From: a virus
Length of the DNA: 25,159 bases
Virus record (IMG/VR): IMGVR_UViG_3300025598_000164
Span: 1 to 25,159 of that record
Direction: 5' to 3' (one strand)
Each line of letters begins with the position of its first letter. Position 1 is the stretch's first letter. Below, piece after piece: positions 21,435 to 25,159 of the stretch. The notes under the pieces were generated by a model. The model searched no databases. It was given only the letters and a program-made list of their open reading frames with translations, and was not told where the DNA came from. The translations under genes were made by a program, and so were the position numbers.

Positions 21435-23546
21435 ATGATTGCAAGTGAGTCTTTATCAGTTTCCAAGTCTTTGTTAGCTAAATTGATGGCTACAGAGAAT
21501 TTAACAGTTGAAGAAAAGAATGTTAGAACAGCTTCATTCGATGTTAAGAATCGTGTATTGACAATTCCAATTCTAGACCAATCATTATCACCTAGTTTAT
21601 ATGATTTATTTACAGGCCATGAAGTAGGTCATGCTTTATGGACAACTGAAGAAGGTATTAGAAAGGCAATGGCCTTAGAAATTCCAACTCCAATTCTCAA
21701 TTTGGTTGAAGACTCACGTATTGAACGTAAAATCAAAAACAAATATCCAGGTCTTAGAAAATCTTTTGTACAAGCTTATTCTGAGTTGGTTGACCGTGAC
21801 TTCTTTGGCACCAAAGATGTTGACCTAAACGAATTGAATTTTATTGACCGCACCAACATGCATTGTAAAGGTGGTGCTGGCCTTAACATCAAATTCAATG
21901 ATATAGAAAAACAATTAGTTAAAGAAATTGAATCCACCGAAACTTTTGATGAAGTGATTCAAGTGTCTTTGCGTGTTTATGACTATTGTAAAGAATTACA
22001 AGATAAACAAGAAGAACTCAAAAAGATGTTGGGTGCCGATGAAGGTGAAAATGATAGTGATGATTATGAATATAGTGATGAATCGGAAGATCCACAATAT
22101 GATGAAGAAGAATCTTCTGATGTAGAAGAACAAAACGATAAACCAGGTGATTCTGGTACTGAAGAAGATTCTGGTTCTGGTGGCGGCGATTCAACAAATG
22201 CTTCCGGAAACAAAAGCTCTGGCCAACAATTCCGTTCTTTCACAGACGAAGCCTATAAACGCAATGAAGAAAAATTGTTTAAAGGTGGCAATACAAATTA
22301 CACCTATGTCAACATTCCAAAAGTTGATACTAAACAGGCAATTTTAGATTGCAAAGACTTTGTTAGAAGGTATAGGAAAGAAACTGCCGATTCTATTAAT
22401 CCTTCCTACTATGAACCAGATTATGCTCAATTCTTAAAGATGAAAAAAGATATATCAAAGGTTGTATCTTACCTTGTCAAAGAATTTGAAATGCGTAAGA
22501 ATGCTGAACAGCTTAAACGAGCCACGGTTGCAAAGACTGGTGAATTGAATATGTCTAAGATTTATTCTTATAAATTTAGTGAAGATATATTCAAGAAAAT
22601 CTCCGTTGTTCCTGGTGGCAAGTCACACGGTCTGGTCATGTTCTTAGACTGGTCAGGTTCAATGTCCAATCACCTTTCAAATACAGTAAAACAATTACTC
22701 TCATTGGTTATGTTTTGCAAGAAAGTTAATATTCCTTATGAAGTATATGCTTTCACAAACAACGACTATTTGGAGTTGTATCAACCAGAAAAGAAAGCTG
22801 GCGACCTTAGATTGGGTAGATTTAGATTGATGAATATTCTATCAAGTAGAATGACAGCATCCGAATTTACCTATTCTGCTTCTGTATTAACAACTGTAGG
22901 CAGTAGAGAAGGTCGTAGATGTTTAGATTTCTTTTGTCTTTCTGGAACTCCTCTGAATGAAACTGTAATTGCTGCATTAGAAATTGTTCCTGAATTTCAA
23001 AAGAAAAACAAACTTCAAATTGTCAACACAATTTTCCTAACTGATGGTGATGGCCATCCATTGAGAAACTTCTATGAAAACGTTTCTGGTGAAATTGTAG
23101 AAAATTCTTTTGATTACAGAGGCACTATCATTTTGCGTGATCCAGAAACAAAGACACAAGAAATGTGTGATGCGACCAAATGGGGTAGTACTGACATGAC
23201 CAAGTCTCTCATTAAAATGTTGAGAAGTAAAACTGGTTCACATGTAATTGGATTTTATATTCTTTTCTCTAGAGAATTTCATAGTGCAGGAAAGTTCTTT
23301 TCTGGCGGCGTTGACATGTTTATAAAGAAAGAAGAATTCAAGAAAAACAAATTCTGTATCGTAAAGAATTCTGGTTACGATGAATACTATTTGTTAAAAT
23401 CCGAACTGCGAGATGATGATGAACCTGAATTCACAGTTAGAGAGAATGCCACAACAAAAGGTCTAGTAAATGCGTTTACTAAGTATACCAATGGTCGTGT
23501 GACCAACAGAGTAGTATTGAATAGATTTATCGGTTTAATTTCTTAA
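21435..23546 (+). CDS. HExxH metalloprotease-like protein with VWA domain (CobT-like)
   Basis: The 703-aa product has an N-terminal zinc-peptidase-like site H62-E63-V-G-H66 followed by N-L-V-E92-D93-S-R-I-E97, which could supply the third ligand. An acidic low-complexity linker covers 200-250. A von Willebrand A domain then has the MIDAS D405-W-S407-G-S409 and a later TDGDGHP. This plan resembles the CobT/CoxE-type VWA proteins of T4-like aquatic phages, which elsewhere pair with a MoxR/CobS-type AAA+ ATPase. Such an ATPase is not in this window. It could be a chaperone or protease acting on a host target. The gene has its own promoter. Confidence 0.8.
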   Translation: MIASESLSVSKSLLAKLMATENLTVEEKNVRTASFDVKNRVLTIPILDQSLSPSLYDLFTGHEVGHALWTTEEGIRKAMALEIPTPILNLVEDSRIERKIKNKYPGLRKSFVQAYSELVDRDFFGTKDVDLNELNFIDRTNMHCKGGAGLNIKFNDIEKQLVKEIESTETFDEVIQVSLRVYDYCKELQDKQEELKKMLGADEGENDSDDYEYSDESEDPQYDEEESSDVEEQNDKPGDSGTEEDSGSGGGDSTNASGNKSSGQQFRSFTDEAYKRNEEKLFKGGNTNYTYVNIPKVDTKQAILDCKDFVRRYRKETADSINPSYYEPDYAQFLKMKKDISKVVSYLVKEFEMRKNAEQLKRATVAKTGELNMSKIYSYKFSEDIFKKISVVPGGKSHGLVMFLDWSGSMSNHLSNTVKQLLSLVMFCKKVNIPYEVYAFTNNDYLELYQPEKKAGDLRLGRFRLMNILSSRMTASEFTYSASVLTTVGSREGRRCLDFFCLSGTPLNETVIAALEIVPEFQKKNKLQIVNTIFLTDGDGHPLRNFYENVSGEIVENSFDYRGTIILRDPETKTQEMCDATKWGSTDMTKSLIKMLRSKTGSHVIGFYILFSREFHSAGKFFSGGVDMFIKKEEFKKNKFCIVKNSGYDEYYLLKSELRDDDEPEFTVRENATTKGLVNAFTKYTNGRVTNRVVLNRFIGLIS

Positions 23547-23558
23547 ATAGGAGAAGAT

Positions 23559-23780
23559 ATGAGTGATGCAGTACACCACATTACATTGACAACACAAGAT
23601 AGAAAATCGGAAGTTAAAAGATCCGGTACAAACTATATTGTTGAAATGTATGATACTAATAATAGTAAAAAAGAATTCAGATTAGTTATGTCAGCAACAT
23701 TTAATTCTGAAGATGAAGCTCAACATGTTGCAGAACAATTTGCATGGGGTGGTGCTAAACCAGAATTATTGAGTGAATGA
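23559..23780 (+). CDS. Hypothetical 73-aa phage protein
   Basis: TAGGAGA lies six bases before the ATG, a strong site. The product has strands (HHITLTTQDRKSEVKR, NYIVEMYD, KEFRLVMSATF) and a helix (EDEAQHVAEQFAWGG), consistent with a small alpha/beta fold. No family is recognised. The stop overlaps the MazG-like start. Confidence 0.65.
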   Translation: MSDAVHHITLTTQDRKSEVKRSGTNYIVEMYDTNNSKKEFRLVMSATFNSEDEAQHVAEQFAWGGAKPELLSE

Positions 23781-24055
23781 TTATGAATGATGAGACAAAA
23801 GAAATCCTGTGTATTGCTCAGGAAGAATGTGCTGAAGTGACACAGGCGATTTCAAAGATTTTTAGATTTGGTCCTGACCAGATTAAATACAATCAGGATA
23901 GGACCAACAGAGAGCACTTAGAGGAAGAAATTGGTGACCTTCTTTGCATGATTGATATACTGGTTGAGAAAACTATTATTTCTGATTCCAATATCAATCA
24001 AGCAAGGAAAAACAAACGTGATAAGCTTAGACAATGGTCTAACATAAAGCTTTGA
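23777..24055 (+). CDS. MazG-like nucleotide pyrophosphohydrolase
   Basis: The 92-aa product has the MazG/all-alpha NTP-PPase pattern: E16-E17-x2-E20 (QEECAEV) and E51-x2-D54 (EEEIGDLLCMID), with a final basic stretch NKRDKLRQW. It would hydrolyse (d)NTPs to monophosphates, binding magnesium through these acids. The ATG overlaps the preceding stop; Met at 23783 is another possible start. Phage MazG proteins may act on alarmone or modified nucleotides. Its 3' end overlaps a minus-strand microgene. Confidence 0.85.
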   Translation: MIMNDETKEILCIAQEECAEVTQAISKIFRFGPDQIKYNQDRTNREHLEEEIGDLLCMIDILVEKTIISDSNINQARKNKRDKLRQWSNIKL

Positions 24056-24125
24056 CAAGAGCAAAATCTAAAATCACCATTACAGCTATTGCTATAGTCG
24101 TGATGATTGTATCAGTAAGTACCAT
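24039..24125 (-). CDS. Candidate 28-aa membrane microprotein
   Basis: On the minus strand, ATG at 24125 opens a 28-codon frame (MVLTDTIITTIAIAVMVILD... ending FALVKALC) that is almost one TM helix. It overlaps the 3' end of the minus-strand 55-aa gene by 14 bases and the end of the MazG-like gene on the other strand. No ribosome site is obvious, so translation would depend on coupling. It is short and may be chance, but the hydrophobic run and overlap are suggestive. Confidence 0.35.
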   Translation of the reverse strand: MVLTDTIITTIAIAVMVILDFALVKALC

Positions 24126-24279
24126 ATGCACGTTTTCTGTTGTATGAATTGATTAGTGATTCGACTTCAGCAGTAGACTTTGGATTATGTGAACGGAGAA
24201 AAAACTCCAATTCAGATTGATACATAGATTTACGGGCTTGAATAATTGATTGGAAGAATTGGCCGATTGCGGATAACAT
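24112..24279 (-). CDS. Small minus-strand 55-aa phage protein
   Basis: ATG at 24279 on the minus strand is preceded by AAGGAG (plus-strand 24286-24291) with a 6-base gap, an excellent site. The product begins MLSAIGQFFQSIIQARKSMY, continues QSELEFFLRSHNPKSTAEVE and ends SLINSYNRKRAYGTY. This helical 'ExxFLxxxNPxxxAEVExLxxxY' pattern is familiar from small phage proteins. It fills most of the otherwise gene-free interval 24056-24357. A minus-strand promoter candidate lies at 24343-24371. It is one of only two minus-strand genes in the window. Confidence 0.7.
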   Translation of the reverse strand: MLSAIGQFFQSIIQARKSMYQSELEFFLRSHNPKSTAEVESLINSYNRKRAYGTY

Positions 24280-24301
24280 GAGAAACTCCTTGTGAGAATT
24301 G

Positions 24302-24329
24302 TTGATTAAATAAGTAGAAACGATATAAG
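24302..24329 (+). promoter_or_regulatory. Candidate plus-strand promoter
   Basis: TTGATT at 24302-24307 and TATAAG at 24324-24329 are 16 bases apart and precede ATG 24358. Each hexamer deviates from consensus, so this is only a plausible call, in a region where genes diverge. Confidence 0.35.
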
Positions 24330-24342
24330 TGTTACTACTAAT

Positions 24343-24371
24343 AGTATATAGTTAATTATGGAAGACTACAA
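24343..24371 (-). promoter_or_regulatory. Candidate minus-strand promoter
   Basis: Read on the minus strand, TTGTAG (plus 24366-24371) and TATACT (plus 24343-24348) are 17 bases apart and lead toward the ATG at 24279. The -10 matches five of six positions; the -35 keeps only TTG. It overlaps the start of the divergent plus-strand gene. Confidence 0.35.
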
Positions 24372-24531
24372 CTTGACAAACGAAGAAGCATTAGAACTGT
24401 ATCAAAAAATGATGGATGTATACGGAGAGCACTTACCTCATCCTATACATGAACCGGTTCGTTTTGCCTATTATGTAAGAATTTTTAAAAGGTATCACAA
24501 TGATGACTCCAGTACAAAAGAGAATGTCTGA
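24358..24531 (+). CDS. Small 57-aa conserved phage protein
   Basis: The product begins MEDYNLTNEEALELYQKMMD, continues VYGEHLPHPIHEPVRFAYYV and ends RIFKRYHNDDSSTKENV. The segment EPxRFAYYVRIFKRY is one I associate with small T4-like phage proteins. No strong ribosome site is seen. It overlaps the next gene by 32 bases. The function is unknown. Confidence 0.6.
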   Translation: MEDYNLTNEEALELYQKMMDVYGEHLPHPIHEPVRFAYYVRIFKRYHNDDSSTKENV

Positions 24532-24688
24532 GATGATGGTGTTAATTGATGACTCTATCATGTTGACAGACAATCCAAAAGATTTATTGATGTTATCGTG
24601 TGCTATGTTACAGAGAGCCAGAGAAATCATGGATCATACGATTGGTGAAGATGCAAGAAAACGACTATTCTCGGATTTATCCGAATAA
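24500..24688 (+). CDS. Small conserved phage protein, 62 aa
   Basis: The product starts MMTPVQKRMSEMMVLIDDSI and is helical, with MLTDNPKDLLMLSCAMLQRA and a REIMDHTIGEDARKRLF end. It resembles a small protein family present in many T4-like aquatic phages. AAAGG lies ahead of the paired ATGs (24500 and 24503; either may serve). The function is unknown. Confidence 0.7.
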   Translation: MMTPVQKRMSEMMVLIDDSIMLTDNPKDLLMLSCAMLQRAREIMDHTIGEDARKRLFSDLSE

Positions 24689-24705
24689 CTTAATGGAGAT
24701 ATATT

Positions 24706-25159
24706 ATGCCTAATTGGTGCTCAAACATGGTGACAATCAGCCATGAAGAAAAAGAAAAGATTGATGTGATTCAAACCGAATTGGAGAAAAAAGAACCAAA
24801 GCTCTTTAATCTTCTACGTCCAATGCCAGAAAACTTAATTGAAGGTGATGGTTGGTATTGGTGGTGTGTTGAAAACTGGGGTACCAAATGGGAACCAAAT
24901 ATCATGAACTTCAATCGTATCGATGATAACAGCATCTATATTTCAATGGACACCGCCTGGAGCCCACCAATTTCTCTCTACATGCACATTGAAGAATATG
25001 GTTACAATATCGATGCACACTACAACGAAGATGGTCTGGCCTTTGCTGGTGAATACAACGAAGGTTATGATGACCATTATGAATATGGTGGAATGTCTGC
25101 TGACGAGATGGAGGACAATCTACCAAAAAAGTTGGATGAGCTATTCGGTCTTTCTGACA
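24706..25159 (+). CDS. YubB-like (DUF1281-type) protein, 3' end beyond window
   Basis: The ATG at 24706 follows GGAG at 24695-24698; the frame stays open to the window end, giving 151 residues. MPNWCSNMVTI at the N-terminus, an RPMPENL segment, the Trp-rich WYWWCVENWGTKW at 50-62 and TAWSPP at 83-88 are the typical blocks of the YubB ferredoxin-like family found on phages and plasmids. The last residues (DELFGLSD) suggest that the protein is almost complete. The function of the family is unknown. Confidence 0.8.
   Translation, partial: MPNWCSNMVTISHEEKEKIDVIQTELEKKEPKLFNLLRPMPENLIEGDGWYWWCVENWGTKWEPNIMNFNRIDDNSIYISMDTAWSPPISLYMHIEEYGYNIDAHYNEDGLAFAGEYNEGYDDHYEYGGMSADEMEDNLPKKLDELFGLSD

Noticed and set aside
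1-25159. tRNA genes, CRISPR arrays, insertion sequences, integrase or attachment sites
   Set aside because: No cloverleaf-like segments, regular repeat-spacer pattern, transposase motifs or flanking direct repeats were seen by eye; a tRNA search program could still find a divergent tRNA.

Overview
The window is a dense, AT-rich stretch of a T4-like tailed phage (Caudoviricetes, contractile-tail/T4 superfamily). The evidence is a gp61-type primase, a T4 Rnh-type 5' nuclease, nrdA-thioredoxin-nrdB, thyX, T4-style TATAAATA late promoters and several small protein families that I recognise from marine and freshwater T4-like phages. Almost every gene is on the plus strand, and neighbours overlap (ATGA, TAATG) or nearly touch. 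A spanin pair and lipoproteins point to a Gram-negative host. The host species cannot be told from the sequence.

Region 1 (1-9.3 kb) holds virion or prohead-associated genes. After the tail end of an upstream gene come five long genes: a nucleotidyltransferase/ligase-like protein, a possible nuclease, an NMN-adenylyltransferase-like domain fused to a P-loop kinase, and two modular lysine/glutamate-rich proteins. Then follow an Ig-like virion protein with its own late promoter and terminator, a conserved 128-aa protein, another modular protein and a Gly-rich 70-aa protein. Six of these proteins begin with a related short leader (M-[KG]-x-F-x-x-[hydrophobic]-[LVI]-x-E or a variant), and three of the modular ones carry repeated internal L-x-E/[A,G,S,V,M] acidic linkers. 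This looks like the T4 capsid-targeting sequence plus the gp21 prohead-protease site used to load internal proteins and Alt into the head. I read the region as a possible set of packaged, protease-processed, injected proteins. This is the main hypothesis of the report. A 95-codon reading frame with its own Shine-Dalgarno is embedded in another frame of the kinase-fusion gene.

Region 2 (9.3-12.8 kb) is a lysis cassette: a two-TM Rz-like spanin, two lipoproteins, a GH19 endolysin with a perfect late promoter immediately before its start, a holin candidate, and small secreted or membrane proteins.

Region 3 (12.8-24.1 kb) is replication and nucleotide metabolism: gp61 primase, ThyX, NrdA without an ATP cone, thioredoxin, NrdB, a GIY-YIG-like protein, an Rnh/FEN nuclease, small conserved phage proteins, an AbrB-like protein, a 703-aa HExxH plus VWA protein, and a MazG-like pyrophosphohydrolase. 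Three sigma-70-like promoters lie here. One matches TTGACA-17-TATAAT exactly, and two share a 13-bp extended -10 block.

Region 4 (24.0-25.2 kb) has two very short minus-strand genes, the only ones in the window, facing a divergent promoter region. After them come small plus-strand phage genes and a YubB-like (DUF1281-type) protein cut by the window end. No tRNA, CRISPR, insertion sequence or integrase was seen.
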